From the NCBI GenBank assembly GCA_035547395.1, contig DASZVA010000003.1, forward strand, positions 62,001 through 126,000: a stretch of DNA of 64,000 bases. The letters are read 5' to 3'. The stretch comes from CALREJ01 sp035547395. Lineage in GTDB: Bacteria; Patescibacteriota; Gracilibacteria; Peribacterales; Peribacteraceae. The translations under genes and the position numbers were made by a program. Below, piece by piece: positions 16,030 through 24,475 of this stretch. The notes under the pieces were generated by a model. The model had not been told where the DNA came from, ran no database searches, and was given only the letters and a program-made list of their open reading frames with translations. Positions within the stretch are counted from its first letter, which is position 1; each line of letters begins with the position of its first letter.

Positions 16030-17973
16030 TTAATCGGACGGCTGCGCAGAGCGCTCAAAGGGCATGAACGGCCGGCCTCCTCCTTCAAAGAATTGACCGA
16101 AGAACTCGATGAACTGGAGGCGTGAGGAATGGATGAAACTGCCAAGCGTGTTGAGAGCGATGCTCACCGTCTGGCCGATCAGGAAAATCAGAATCAAGAC
16201 GGGAATCGCCAGCCACCACACCGGGAAAAGCGCGCTCATCGCCGACGCCACCTGGTCCACCGCCATCGCCATCGCGCCGGTCACGAGCCCCAGCGCCAGA
16301 ATACGCAGGTAGCTGAGTCCGTTGCTGAGCAGACCGATTCCGAGGTTCACGATACCCAGCAGTCCCATCACCGGTCGCAGGTACCACTTGTTGCCGTAGC
16401 CCTTGCCCCACACCGCGAGCACGATCGTCGCGATCATCGTGTAGAGGGCGACCTGATGAAGGTTTGCAGGCGCAAAGAAGTAGAAGAGCACGCCTCCCAG
16501 CAGCAGATGACTCGTGAAGTCCTGCCAGAAAGCGGCGGCGCGCTGTCCGTGGATCCATTTGTGGATACCGGCCAAAAACATGCCGAAGAAGAGATGTGTC
16601 AGTCCAAGGAACAGCGCGAGATTCTGTAGGAATGAGATGCCGCTCTGGGCGTTTAAGTCCCACACCTGTCCTTTATAGTGCAGCGAACCGTCCGCCCAGT
16701 GCGTCGTGAAGACCGACGGCACCTTGTCGGGACTGAGCCCCCACCATCCGCCGAAGGGAATGCCCACGAGGAACGAGAGAATGCCGCTGAAAAGAAGCAG
16801 CCAGACGAGCGGATTCTGTCGGGGCGACTGTCTGGTGAAGAGCAGCATCAATCCTGCTCCGATGGCGATGGTGATGCCGTAGCCGCCGTCGGTCAGACAC
16901 AGCGCGAAGTACACGATGAAGAACGGCGACAGCGCGACGGTCGGGTCAAACTCGGACGGGCGCGGCAGGCCGTAGAGCGTCGTGACGCTCTCAAACGGCG
17001 TGAAGAATGCGGCGTTTTGAATGAGCACGGGGGCTTCCTCATGTTCATCCGGCTTTACCTTGAGCACCGCCGTGTCGGGTGAAAGCTGCTGCAGCCGTTT
17101 TTCGAGTGCATCGAGCTTCTTGCGCGGCACCCAGCCGAGCAGCATGACGGTCGCGAACGTTTCGTTCACCGCATCGCGCACGCCCTGCTTGTCCCTGAGC
17201 CAGTGCATGAAGGTGCGCATCTTGATGAGATTCGGCAGATCATGCGCCAGTTGCGTTCGCTTGGTGCGGTTCTCCTCCGTCTGCTTTTCGATCTTCCGGA
17301 GTTCCACGGCCGCCTCCTCGCCGATAGTCCGTGCCGTGCCGGCAAGAGCGGGCAATTGCACCGTCGTCCATCCGAGTGCCGTTGCCGCCTCCTCAAACGT
17401 ACGCTGATCCTCTTTCCAGACGATGGCGGAGACACTGGCCGATCCGTTGACGGCATCGTAGACGGAGAGTTCCGATCGCGGCACCCGTCTCTGCAATGCA
17501 TCGCGCAGCGCATCGATATTCGTGTCGGGCAGGCGCCCCAGAATCCGGATGGCCGTCTGCGTTTCCGCGGATGCATCCAGACGGAACGGCATATGCCGCC
17601 AGGGTGTCAGCTCCTCGATCCGTGCAGAGAGCTCATGCGCGCGCCGGATATGTTCCGTGTCCATGGTTTCGAGTGCATGCAGTTCATCCACAATGCCGCG
17701 CACGTCGGTGTGGCGGGCGGCCTTCAGCACGTCCTCCGGCGTGGCCTGTCTGCGCATCGCTGTCTGCACGTCTTTCGGCGCGACGGCGGTCAACGTCGCG
17801 ATCGCGGCATCAAGCTCCGCTATACGGAAGTTCATCTCGGTTTCATCCGTCTGCACCGGCTGAGTCGCTTCGCTCACCTCCATGACGCCTGCTTCCTGCA
17901 GCGTTTCGAGCAGCTCTTCTTTCAGGCTGCGACGTGCGAGAACGGCCACTTTTTGCATGTGGACGACGGCCAT
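16030..17973 (-). CDS. ntpI: V-type ATPase membrane subunit I (a-type)
   Basis: This 647-residue stator subunit has a soluble N-terminal half rich in helices and a C-terminal half with seven or eight membrane segments starting near residue 350. Conserved phrases include VTTLYGLPRPSEFDPT, PFGGWWGLSPD and LGLVTGAMAMAVDQVAS; the last helices carry the Arg that faces the rotor Glu. It forms the ion half-channels next to subunit K. It starts 6 nt after the stop of ntpF. Confidence 0.95.
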   Translation of the reverse strand: MAVVHMQKVAVLARRSLKEELLETLQEAGVMEVSEATQPVQTDETEMNFRIAELDAAIATLTAVAPKDVQTAMRRQATPEDVLKAARHTDVRGIVDELHALETMDTEHIRRAHELSARIEELTPWRHMPFRLDASAETQTAIRILGRLPDTNIDALRDALQRRVPRSELSVYDAVNGSASVSAIVWKEDQRTFEEAATALGWTTVQLPALAGTARTIGEEAAVELRKIEKQTEENRTKRTQLAHDLPNLIKMRTFMHWLRDKQGVRDAVNETFATVMLLGWVPRKKLDALEKRLQQLSPDTAVLKVKPDEHEEAPVLIQNAAFFTPFESVTTLYGLPRPSEFDPTVALSPFFIVYFALCLTDGGYGITIAIGAGLMLLFTRQSPRQNPLVWLLLFSGILSFLVGIPFGGWWGLSPDKVPSVFTTHWADGSLHYKGQVWDLNAQSGISFLQNLALFLGLTHLFFGMFLAGIHKWIHGQRAAAFWQDFTSHLLLGGVLFYFFAPANLHQVALYTMIATIVLAVWGKGYGNKWYLRPVMGLLGIVNLGIGLLSNGLSYLRILALGLVTGAMAMAVDQVASAMSALFPVWWLAIPVLILIFLIGQTVSIALNTLGSFIHSSRLQFIEFFGQFFEGGGRPFMPFERSAQPSD

Positions 17974-17979
17974 GAGGGA

Positions 17980-18339
17980 TTAGCGTGACAGGAAGGAAGG
18001 TTCCAAAAGTTTCTGCAGAAGTGTTTCGACGACAGCCGGCATCTTCTTGCGGGCGGCAGCTTCCAGGGCCTGGGCAGCCTCGGCTGTCGCGCGTTTCTCG
18101 CGCTCGAACAGCGGGGCAAGCTCCTCCTTTTTGTAAGAGTCGAGTTCTGTCGCGACCGAGGCGCCGAGCGCTTCTTCCTCCGCTTTGGCTTTCTGCTGCA
18201 ATTCCTGCGCCGCTTTTTGCTCCTGTGCGGAGAGCTTTGCCATCGCTTCCTCGACGCGCTTCTCCTCCGCCTGCTCGTGGGAGGCGATTTCCTCGAATGC
18301 GTTGCCGGTGGTGTGCTGTATGACGGCTTCTTTTGTCAT
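17980..18339 (-). CDS. ntpF: V-type ATPase peripheral stalk coiled-coil subunit (G/H type)
   Basis: The 119-residue protein is one long Ala/Glu/Lys/Gln-rich coiled coil (EEKRVEEAMAKLSAQEQKAA) ending in a short hydrophobic tail (PAVVETLLQKLLEPSFL). It matches the small stalk partner of subunit E, called NtpF, AhaH or G in different systems. It is the first gene of the operon. The ATG has no Shine-Dalgarno sequence, and the promoter lies only about 10 nt upstream. Confidence 0.82.
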   Translation of the reverse strand: MTKEAVIQHTTGNAFEEIASHEQAEEKRVEEAMAKLSAQEQKAAQELQQKAKAEEEALGASVATELDSYKKEELAPLFEREKRATAEAAQALEAAARKKMPAVVETLLQKLLEPSFLSR

Positions 18340-18349
18340 GAGATGATAT

Positions 18350-18378
18350 TTTGTAAGAAACTATCCTTGCGCGGTCAA
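18350..18378 (-). promoter_or_regulatory. V-ATPase operon promoter with palindrome over the -35 box
   Basis: On the minus strand TTGACC (18378-18373), a 17-nt spacer and TACAAA (18355-18350) form a promoter. The -35 box sits in the centre of a perfect inverted repeat, GCGCGGT-tg-ACCGCGC, which could be an operator. The predicted start is within about 5 nt of the ATG. Confidence 0.55.
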
Positions 18379-18446
18379 CCGCGCGAGAATGGCGCCGGAA
18401 TAACAGAATGCCGGAAAATAATCAAGGGTGGCGGTTTTCAGTCTCT

Positions 18447-18471
18447 ACAAAAAATGCCCCGGGACGGGGCA
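18447..18471 (-). terminator. intrinsic terminator
   Basis: TGCCCCG and CGGGGCA form a tight hairpin followed on the minus strand by TTTTTT. It ends the DoxX gene at 18493 and insulates it from the V-ATPase promoter. Confidence 0.8.
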
Positions 18472-18492
18472 TTATTGTCTGCAGACATTCTC

Positions 18493-18873
18493 TTATATGC
18501 CCCACAACATGTAATCGAGGCCGTAGAGCCCGCCGCCGATCAAAAACAGCGCGATGCAGACGCCAAGCAGCGTCATATCGAACTCCCAGCCCATTTTGTC
18601 CTGTGCGGAAAAGGGCACATTCCATTCGTTCGACTTTTTGAACCAAGCGCCGATCATGATGATGCCCAGACCCAGTGCTGCAATCTGCGTCAGGAATCCG
18701 ACGAGCACGGCCAGACCGGCGATGAATTCACAGATACCGATGAAAAGCATGAAGCCGCCCATTTTACCGTTCAGCTTCTTGGAGCCGTGATACAGAAAGA
18801 CGATGCCGAGAACGAGACGCAGCGCGAGCAGTCCCCAGTCGGCGTACATATGCAGACCAGCGAAAAAATCCAT
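18493..18873 (-). CDS. DoxX family membrane protein
   Basis: The 126-residue product has four membrane helices and the DoxX pattern: DWGLLALRLVLGIVFLYHGSKKL near the N-terminus and WEFDMTLLGVCIALFLIGGG near the C-terminus. DoxX-like proteins are linked to quinone or thiosulfate redox chemistry and envelope thiol stress, but the role is not known here. The start at 18873 is chosen because the helix pattern begins there. A TGCTATACT box lies further upstream, so this message may have a 5' leader of about 25-30 nt. A paralogue sits at 62946. Confidence 0.82.
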   Translation of the reverse strand: MDFFAGLHMYADWGLLALRLVLGIVFLYHGSKKLNGKMGGFMLFIGICEFIAGLAVLVGFLTQIAALGLGIIMIGAWFKKSNEWNVPFSAQDKMGWEFDMTLLGVCIALFLIGGGLYGLDYMLWGI

Positions 18874-18959
18874 AGTAAGGAGGGAAGAAGGGAATACAGC
18901 CGTCGAGTATAGCAGATCACCGCGCATCGTCGATTGACAGGGTGACCGTTGGAATCACA

Positions 18960-20240
18960 TTACTGATTGCTTTGTTCGATATGCACCTCGTTTGTGACGT
19001 TCGTCGTCGTGTTGGTGTTGATCTGGACATTATTGTTCGTCGTCGAGTCGCTCTGCGTATCGACCTGCGCCGAGCCGCCGTTCTCGATGTGGACGGACAC
19101 GCCGTTGGAAGAGGATGCGCCGCTGGATGTGCCGGAGCCGGAACTGGCTGCGCCGCTGCCGGTTTTGAGCATCATCAGACCCTGGACCGTATTCGACACG
19201 TTGACGTGTGTGTCGGCGAACGTGTGCATCTCCGTATGTTCGCTGTTGCCCTTTTCATCCGAGGACGACGTCTCGTGATGTTCCTCCGTTTGCTGGTTGA
19301 TGTCCACGCGCATCATCAGGGGGGCATTCTCTGTGTCGGTATTGTGCGGAACATCCGGATTGTTCGACGTGAAGGGAACGGCAATCTTCATGGCGATCTG
19401 TCCGTTGCCATCGAGTGTCTTGTGAAAAGCGACCGTCTTCTGCGTTGCATCCTCCACATTTTGGAGAATGACGGCGATTTCAGAATGAACGTCGCTGCCG
19501 CTGTCGGCTGCCGCCAGAGAATTCAAAACCGCGGCATGATTTTGCAATGCATGCGCCACTTCATCGTCGATGGTTGCCGCATCCTGCGCTTTGCCCGCGG
19601 CTGCGACGTCGGCGATCGCCTGATGCGCGTCATCAAGATGCGTCTGGAACGCGGCAACGAGCGACGTACTCGCATCGGTCGTGAGCCTGCCGCGAGCCGC
19701 CAGCTGCTCCGCTTCATGCAGTCTTTCGTCCGCGATCTGCGCGTTCACTCTTGCTTTGGCGGCGGGCGAGAAGGCGAGGCCCGCTTGCACCGCTTCATTC
19801 ACATGCACTTTGACTCCGTAGAGCGGATCGCCGGGCAGCGCGCTCTCGGCGGCATACGAAATGCCGCTGCCGGCGCCGATCAGGACCACGACTGCCGCCA
19901 GGACGGAGCCGAAACGCAGGCTGAAGAAAGACCAGCCGCCTTGAGCCCGTTCCCTCTTCTGCACGGCTTTAGCCATGTTCACAGGGTGCGATTCCATGAA
20001 AGCATGGAGCCGTTTCTGGGCCTCCATTGCCTCTTTTTCGGTCAGGCGGATGCTTTTTGCGGAATCGGCGAAGGCGGGGGTGATGTCGTCCATAGTGCCG
20101 GTAAGACACGAGCTGTCGGATGCTCTTACCGCATTTTTCTCCATCTTTTCCGCGACCATGCCGCGGACCCGCAGGGATTCGTCCTCCGTCATGTGAATAT
20201 CCGCCGCCTGCCGGAAAAATTCCCTGAGTTTCTTATCCAT
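18960..20240 (-). CDS. anti-sigma-like membrane protein with DUF5667 domain
   Basis: The 426-residue protein has a cytosolic N-terminal part of about 108 residues, one membrane helix (FGSVLAAVVVLIGAGSGISYAA) and a large outer region. The outer part opens with the DUF5667 hallmark SALPGDPLYGVKVHVNEAV and a helical domain, and ends in a low-complexity Ser/Thr/Asn/Gly tail. Its start overlaps the stop of the ECF sigma gene by 8 nt, so it is very probably the cognate membrane anti-sigma factor, though no classical ZAS zinc motif is seen. The signal sensed is unknown. Confidence 0.75.
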   Translation of the reverse strand: MDKKLREFFRQAADIHMTEDESLRVRGMVAEKMEKNAVRASDSSCLTGTMDDITPAFADSAKSIRLTEKEAMEAQKRLHAFMESHPVNMAKAVQKRERAQGGWSFFSLRFGSVLAAVVVLIGAGSGISYAAESALPGDPLYGVKVHVNEAVQAGLAFSPAAKARVNAQIADERLHEAEQLAARGRLTTDASTSLVAAFQTHLDDAHQAIADVAAAGKAQDAATIDDEVAHALQNHAAVLNSLAAADSGSDVHSEIAVILQNVEDATQKTVAFHKTLDGNGQIAMKIAVPFTSNNPDVPHNTDTENAPLMMRVDINQQTEEHHETSSSDEKGNSEHTEMHTFADTHVNVSNTVQGLMMLKTGSGAASSGSGTSSGASSSNGVSVHIENGGSAQVDTQSDSTTNNNVQINTNTTTNVTNEVHIEQSNQ

Positions 20241-20745
20241 CCGGCAGCAAGGTACGCAATTGTTTGATGCCGCGCGTGATACGCACCGAGACGGTGTTGG
20301 CCGATTCCCCGACGATGTCGGCGATTTCGGCGGGGGACAGCCCCTGGATGTAGCGCATCGACACGGCGGACCGGTATGGCTCGTCGATCTGCTTGAGCAC
20401 GCTCATTACGCGTTCTTCCTCCACGATGTCCCGCTTCAGCTTCTCATCCTCCGACGGCGGGTCGTAGCCTTCCTCCTGCAGCGCATCGAGCGACGACTCG
20501 TGCTTCTTGCGCTTGTAGTTGAAGCACAGATTGGACGCCGTCCGGTAGAGGAAGGCGCGGATGTTGTCGATGTCGTTGCCGTCCGCGACGTATTCCCACG
20601 TCTTCATGAACGCGTCCTGCATGATCTCGAGCGCGATGTCGCGATCGAAGACGATGAAGTAACAGTGGCGGAAGATTTCATCCTTGTGCTCGTCGAAAGC
20701 CGCAGAGAAATCATCATGGGCGCCGTGGGTGGCGGTGATCTTCAT
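20233..20745 (-). CDS. ECF-type RNA polymerase sigma factor
   Basis: At 170 residues this is a two-domain extracytoplasmic-function sigma factor. Region 2 has DEIFRHCYFIVFDRDIALEI and FLYRTASNLCFNYKRKK; region 4 has YRSAVSMRYIQGLSPAEIAD and the recognition helix SANTVSVRITRGIKQL. It would redirect RNA polymerase when released from the membrane protein encoded just downstream. A TGC-TATCAT box 7 nt before the ATG predicts a leaderless message. Confidence 0.9.
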   Translation of the reverse strand: MKITATHGAHDDFSAAFDEHKDEIFRHCYFIVFDRDIALEIMQDAFMKTWEYVADGNDIDNIRAFLYRTASNLCFNYKRKKHESSLDALQEEGYDPPSEDEKLKRDIVEEERVMSVLKQIDEPYRSAVSMRYIQGLSPAEIADIVGESANTVSVRITRGIKQLRTLLPDG

Positions 20746-20752
20746 TGAAGGG

Positions 20753-20758
20753 ATGATA
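20753..20758 (-). promoter_or_regulatory. extended -10 box, leaderless start
   Basis: TGC-TATCAT on the minus strand ends 7 nt before the ATG at 20745. The same box and spacing recur before the gene at 60374. Confidence 0.5.
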
Positions 20759-20799
20759 GCAGATATACGAAGATGAAGAGAAGATCGGAAAGACCGGAA

Positions 20800-20878
20800 G
20801 TCAGTTATTGGTTCATGGTTTTTGGTTATTTGTTGAATAAGGACAAACCAAAAACTTATAACTCATAACCAATAACCG
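20800..20878. repeat. short-period intergenic repeat (GGTTATT family)
   Basis: Units like TTGGTTATT on the left face AATAACCAATAACC on the right, so the segment can fold on itself. The same family occurs at 21888 and 36572. Confidence 0.7.
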
Positions 20879-20973
20879 TCATGTTTTTTGACATTTTCCC
20901 CACGCCCTCCGCGTTATCTTTCCCGTGTTTTTTCTGGCGTTTGAGAGCGCGCTTCCTACACTGTTGCTTTGAT

Positions 20974-21882
20974 ATGAGATCCCCGCGTTTTACCACCATC
21001 GGCTTTTCCATCTTCTTTCTCGCGCTGGCGGTCGCGCCCGCGATCGGCGCCGAAAGCCTCCAGAATTTCGCCGCGCAGCGGCGCGCGGAGCGTCTCGCGC
21101 AGATGCAGGGTACGACGTATGCAGCATCGTCTTCTTCGACGGGCGTCTTGTCCGCGGCAAGCGTGCAGCCTGCCGGCGATGACGAGCAGCGGCGCATCGA
21201 TGCGGTAAATGCGGCAAACCCCGCCGTCGTCAGCGTCATCATCTCCAAGGATCTGCCGAACCTCGAGCAGTCCTATCGCAACGTCCAATTCGGCAACGGC
21301 TTTGAGATCCAGATTCCGCAGGTCCGCCAGAACGGCACGTCGGAGCAGGTGGTCGGCGGCGGCTCCGCGTTCTTTGTGTCGAATGACGGACTTCTCATGA
21401 CGAACAATCACGTCGTCAGCGACACGTCCGCGACGTACACCGTGCTCCTCAATGACGGAGAGCAGCTTCCCGCCACGGTCGTGAAACGCGATCCGACGGA
21501 TGACGTCGCGCTGATCAAAGTCAACAAGACGAATACGCCCGCCCTCACTTTTGCCGCGGACAACGATCTGCATCTCGCGCAGACCGCGATCGCGATCGGC
21601 AACGCGCTCGGCGAATACCGCAATACGGTTTCCGTCGGCGTCGTGTCCGGAGCCGGCCGCAACATTACGGCTGCGACGGACAATCAGGGCGACACCGAGA
21701 CGCTCTCCGAAGTAATCCAGACGGACGCCGCGATCAACGAAGGCAATTCCGGCGGGCCTCTGCTCAACCTGAGCGGACAGGTGATCGGCATGAACACCGC
21801 GCGCGACGTGCAGGCGCAGAACATCGGGTTCGCCATTCCCGTGTCGACCATGCGGCAGGTTTTGAGTTCGTATCGGGGATGA
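20974..21882 (+). CDS. HtrA/DegP-like trypsin-fold serine protease without PDZ domain
   Basis: The 302-residue protein has a signal peptide (cut near IGAES) and one trypsin-like domain. The triad is visible: His in MTNNHVVSD near residue 150, Asp in PTDDVALIKV near residue 178, and Ser in NEGNSGGPLL near residue 256. HtrA proteases remove damaged exported proteins. The chain ends right after the protease domain (NIGFAIPVSTMRQVL), so the PDZ domains of DegP are absent. It may act outside the membrane, either free or membrane-bound through an uncleaved signal. The start at 20974 gives the signal peptide. Confidence 0.9.
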   Translation: MRSPRFTTIGFSIFFLALAVAPAIGAESLQNFAAQRRAERLAQMQGTTYAASSSSTGVLSAASVQPAGDDEQRRIDAVNAANPAVVSVIISKDLPNLEQSYRNVQFGNGFEIQIPQVRQNGTSEQVVGGGSAFFVSNDGLLMTNNHVVSDTSATYTVLLNDGEQLPATVVKRDPTDDVALIKVNKTNTPALTFAADNDLHLAQTAIAIGNALGEYRNTVSVGVVSGAGRNITAATDNQGDTETLSEVIQTDAAINEGNSGGPLLNLSGQVIGMNTARDVQAQNIGFAIPVSTMRQVLSSYRG

Positions 21883-21887
21883 CGGAT

Positions 21888-21945
21888 AGTTATTAGTTTT
21901 TAGTTATTAGTTCATCATCCAACCCATAACCAATAACCAGTAACA
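21888..21945. repeat. short-period intergenic repeat (GGTTATT family)
   Basis: TTAGTTATTAG-type units are followed by ATAACCAATAACC-type units, forming a hairpin after the HtrA gene. Confidence 0.7.
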
Positions 21946-22005
21946 AATCTACGATTCCTCCATTCTTTTTCATGCCTTCCGCAAGCATCCTTGCATAAAA
22001 CCCGC

Positions 22006-22011
22006 TATACT
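22006..22011 (+). promoter_or_regulatory. -10 box, leaderless start
   Basis: TATACT ends 8 nt before the ATG at 22020. Confidence 0.5.
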
Positions 22012-22019
22012 CTCCACTC

Positions 22020-23471
22020 ATGACAAAACGCGTGCCTCATGCCGTTCCGTCGCAACCCGACATCCGGTCGCTCATCATGCGTATCGCGCTTCTGGGAAGT
22101 GCGGGGCTCCTGATCCTGCTGCTCGTCATCGTCGTGCCGCTCTCGATTCCCGCCATGCGCATGACGGCCGTCCGCACGGTATTGGCGATGGCCGGAGCCG
22201 CGCCGCCGCATGACAGCCACGGCTATACGAACGTGCTGCTGCTCGGGACCGGAGACAAAAATCATGACGGTGCCGATCTGACCGATACGATGATCCTGGC
22301 TTCGATCGATCCCTCGACGCGCAGCGTCCTGATGCTCTCCATCCCGCGCGATCTGTATCTGTCCGGCAACAAAGACGTGCCAGACGGGCGCATCAACAGT
22401 CTGTACGTCTACTACAAAGGACACGAGCGGTTTGAACATCCGCATGATACCGATGACGAACTGACGCACCTTGCGCTGACCGATACGGCAGACGCGATCA
22501 GCGTGCGCTTCGGCATTCCCATTCAGGGCGTGATCAAAGCGGACTTCACGGCGTTCGTGAACGCGGTCAATGCACTCGGTGGCGTCGATGTCGTGGTGCA
22601 AAAACCGATCACGGATTATTCGTATCCGATCAAGGAAGGGGTCACGGGACTCTTTCATATGGATGCCGGTCCCGCGCATCTCGACGGCGAGACGGCGCTC
22701 AAGTTCGCGCGGTCGCGCCACGGGGGCACTGACTTTGACCGTTCGCAGCGCCAGCAGCAGCTGATCGACGCGATGTCCCTCAAGCTCAAGAACATGAGCC
22801 GCGTGCAGCAGATAGAGTTTGTCAGCAGTTTTTGGGAGAGCGTGCTCAGCCACGTGCAGACGACCTTCAGCACGCAGGAAATTCTCGGACTCACGCAGAT
22901 CGGCACCGAGCTCAGTACGCAGGAGGTGATCTCCGCCGGCATCAATTTCAACGCGGGCAGCGATTATCAGGACAGCGGCGCGGGCGGATTTTTGCATTCC
23001 GCGGATCCGGCGTTGTATCAGGGTGCGGATGTCTTGCTGCCGACGACACTTCCGACCGACTCGACCGGTTGGAAGCAGCTGCAGACCTACGCCGGTTTCC
23101 TCGTCTATCACCGTGATCTGTACCTGGCGCATCAGCACATGCAGGTGATCAATCAGTCCGCCAACGCGCTTGCAGCGTACCGGCTTGAGAACGAAATCCG
23201 CCGCTACGGATTTATCGTCGACCCCGCGCCGAAGGCCGCTGCGAATGCGAAGACAAAGAAGCCGCTGCTCGCACAGTCATTTGTCACGTTCCAGGAGGAC
23301 GATGACAAGCATGTCGCGAGTTTCTTCGGCACGCTGCTCGGCATGAATGTCTCACAGCAAAGTGCCGACCCTGCAGAGGGGACCGGTGCCGCTGTCAGAA
23401 TCATTCTGGGAAAAGACTACAAGTATCAGCCGTTCGAGGTGATCGGGACGGGATCTATTGTTGAAAAATGA
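22020..23471 (+). CDS. LytR-CpsA-Psr (LCP) family cell-envelope transferase
   Basis: The 483-residue protein has a short cytosolic N-terminus and one membrane helix (residues 20-42). The LCP domain follows, with TNVLLLGTGD, ADLTDTMILASID, MLSIPRDLYL and, further on, LKFARSRHGGTDFDRSQRQQ; these carry the Arg and Asp residues that bind the polyprenyl diphosphate and Mg2+. The last 90 residues look like a LytR C-terminal domain. LCP enzymes attach glycopolymers from lipid carriers to the cell wall or to surface proteins, which suggests such glycopolymers in this organism. Confidence 0.92.
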   Translation: MTKRVPHAVPSQPDIRSLIMRIALLGSAGLLILLLVIVVPLSIPAMRMTAVRTVLAMAGAAPPHDSHGYTNVLLLGTGDKNHDGADLTDTMILASIDPSTRSVLMLSIPRDLYLSGNKDVPDGRINSLYVYYKGHERFEHPHDTDDELTHLALTDTADAISVRFGIPIQGVIKADFTAFVNAVNALGGVDVVVQKPITDYSYPIKEGVTGLFHMDAGPAHLDGETALKFARSRHGGTDFDRSQRQQQLIDAMSLKLKNMSRVQQIEFVSSFWESVLSHVQTTFSTQEILGLTQIGTELSTQEVISAGINFNAGSDYQDSGAGGFLHSADPALYQGADVLLPTTLPTDSTGWKQLQTYAGFLVYHRDLYLAHQHMQVINQSANALAAYRLENEIRRYGFIVDPAPKAAANAKTKKPLLAQSFVTFQEDDDKHVASFFGTLLGMNVSQQSADPAEGTGAAVRIILGKDYKYQPFEVIGTGSIVEK

Positions 23472-23473
23472 GC

Positions 23474-23569
23474 GTGTCATGGTGAGCCCGACGAACCATA
23501 GACACGTGGTGTCGCACTTCGACCCGTCCGAACGGATGTTCATCCGGGCGAGCGAGCTCAGTGTGACAC
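23474..23569. repeat. dispersed palindromic element, copy B
   Basis: GTGTCATGGTGAG at the left and CTCAGTGTGACAC at the right enclose GTGTCGCACTTCG and an imperfect palindrome with CCCGTCCGAACGG. It fills the gap between the convergent LCP and Ku genes. The CCCGTCCGAACGG block is also found inside uvrC. Confidence 0.85.
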
Positions 23570-23573
23570 CGTA

Positions 23574-24362
23574 TCACGCCCGCGCCTTCCGCACATCATG
23601 CTTGCGCGGCGATTTGAGGCTTTTGCGCAGTAATTCTTCCAGATCTTTTCCGCGCGTCGGGATCGGGGTTTTACCTTTGCGGCGCGGCGTCTTGCCGCTC
23701 ACTTTTTCCTTGATCACGCGTTTGAGTTCATCGGTGTAGGTGTCTTCGTAGTCTTCGGGATGGAGTTTTCCCGTCATCTGATCGATGAGTGCGAGCGCCA
23801 TCTCCATCTCGGACCGTGAGACGCGCGTCGCCGGCTTCGATATGTCCACCGGACGAATTTCGCTGTGCCAGCGCAGTTGTGTCAGGAGCAGTGCGTTGTC
23901 TTTCACCCTGACAATGCCGACGTGCTCGCGATTGCGGAAGACAAATGTTGCAAGCGCCACGACATTCGATTGATCCAGTGCGTCGCGCAGAAGTGCGTAC
24001 GCCTTCTCGGCGCCGCTATCCGGCTCCAGATAGTACGATTTCTCAAAGTACACCGGATCAATATCGCGCAGGTGTCCGAAGCGCTGGATCTCGATCGTTT
24101 TTGTCTGGGCCGCGTTCGCCCGCTCAAAATCCTCATCGGTGAGGATCACGTAGTCTCCCTTCTCATACTCATATCCCTTCACCGTGTCTTCGTACGGAAT
24201 CTCGCGTCCGTCGGCTTTGCAGATGCGGGCATAGCGGATGGGGGATTTGTCTTTCTTGTGAAGCAAATCCAGATCCAGTGATACGTCGATCGTTCCCGGA
24301 TACAGTTTCACCGGAATCACCACGAGGCCGAAGCTGATGGAGCCTTTCCAGATGGCGCGCAT
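23574..24362 (-). CDS. ku: Ku, DNA double-strand-break end-binding protein
   Basis: The 262-residue protein matches bacterial Ku over its length: start RAIWKGSISFGLVVIPVKLY, then YARICKADGREIPYED, and the dimer-region phrases EIQRFGHLRDIDPVYFEKSYYLEPD and LTQLRWHSEIRP. It ends in a basic Lys/Arg tail, as in Ku proteins that thread along DNA. Ku forms a ring on broken DNA ends and recruits ligase LigD for non-homologous end joining. No ligD is found in this window. A purine-rich GGAG about 15 nt upstream is a poor ribosome site. Confidence 0.94.
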   Translation of the reverse strand: MRAIWKGSISFGLVVIPVKLYPGTIDVSLDLDLLHKKDKSPIRYARICKADGREIPYEDTVKGYEYEKGDYVILTDEDFERANAAQTKTIEIQRFGHLRDIDPVYFEKSYYLEPDSGAEKAYALLRDALDQSNVVALATFVFRNREHVGIVRVKDNALLLTQLRWHSEIRPVDISKPATRVSRSEMEMALALIDQMTGKLHPEDYEDTYTDELKRVIKEKVSGKTPRRKGKTPIPTRGKDLEELLRKSLKSPRKHDVRKARA

Positions 24363-24463
24363 GGATTCGGTGACGCTCCTTGCAATTGTTTCTTACAGAA
24401 GAACGGTCGGACCTGCATCATGCAGAGCTATGAGCCGATCTTTTGCTTCCGCCCGTTCTGCCC

Positions 24464-24469
24464 TACGAT
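24464..24469 (+). promoter_or_regulatory. -10 box, leaderless start
   Basis: TACGAT ends 6 nt before the ATG at 24476. The match to TATAAT is partial. Confidence 0.35.
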
Positions 24470-24475
24470 AGCCGC

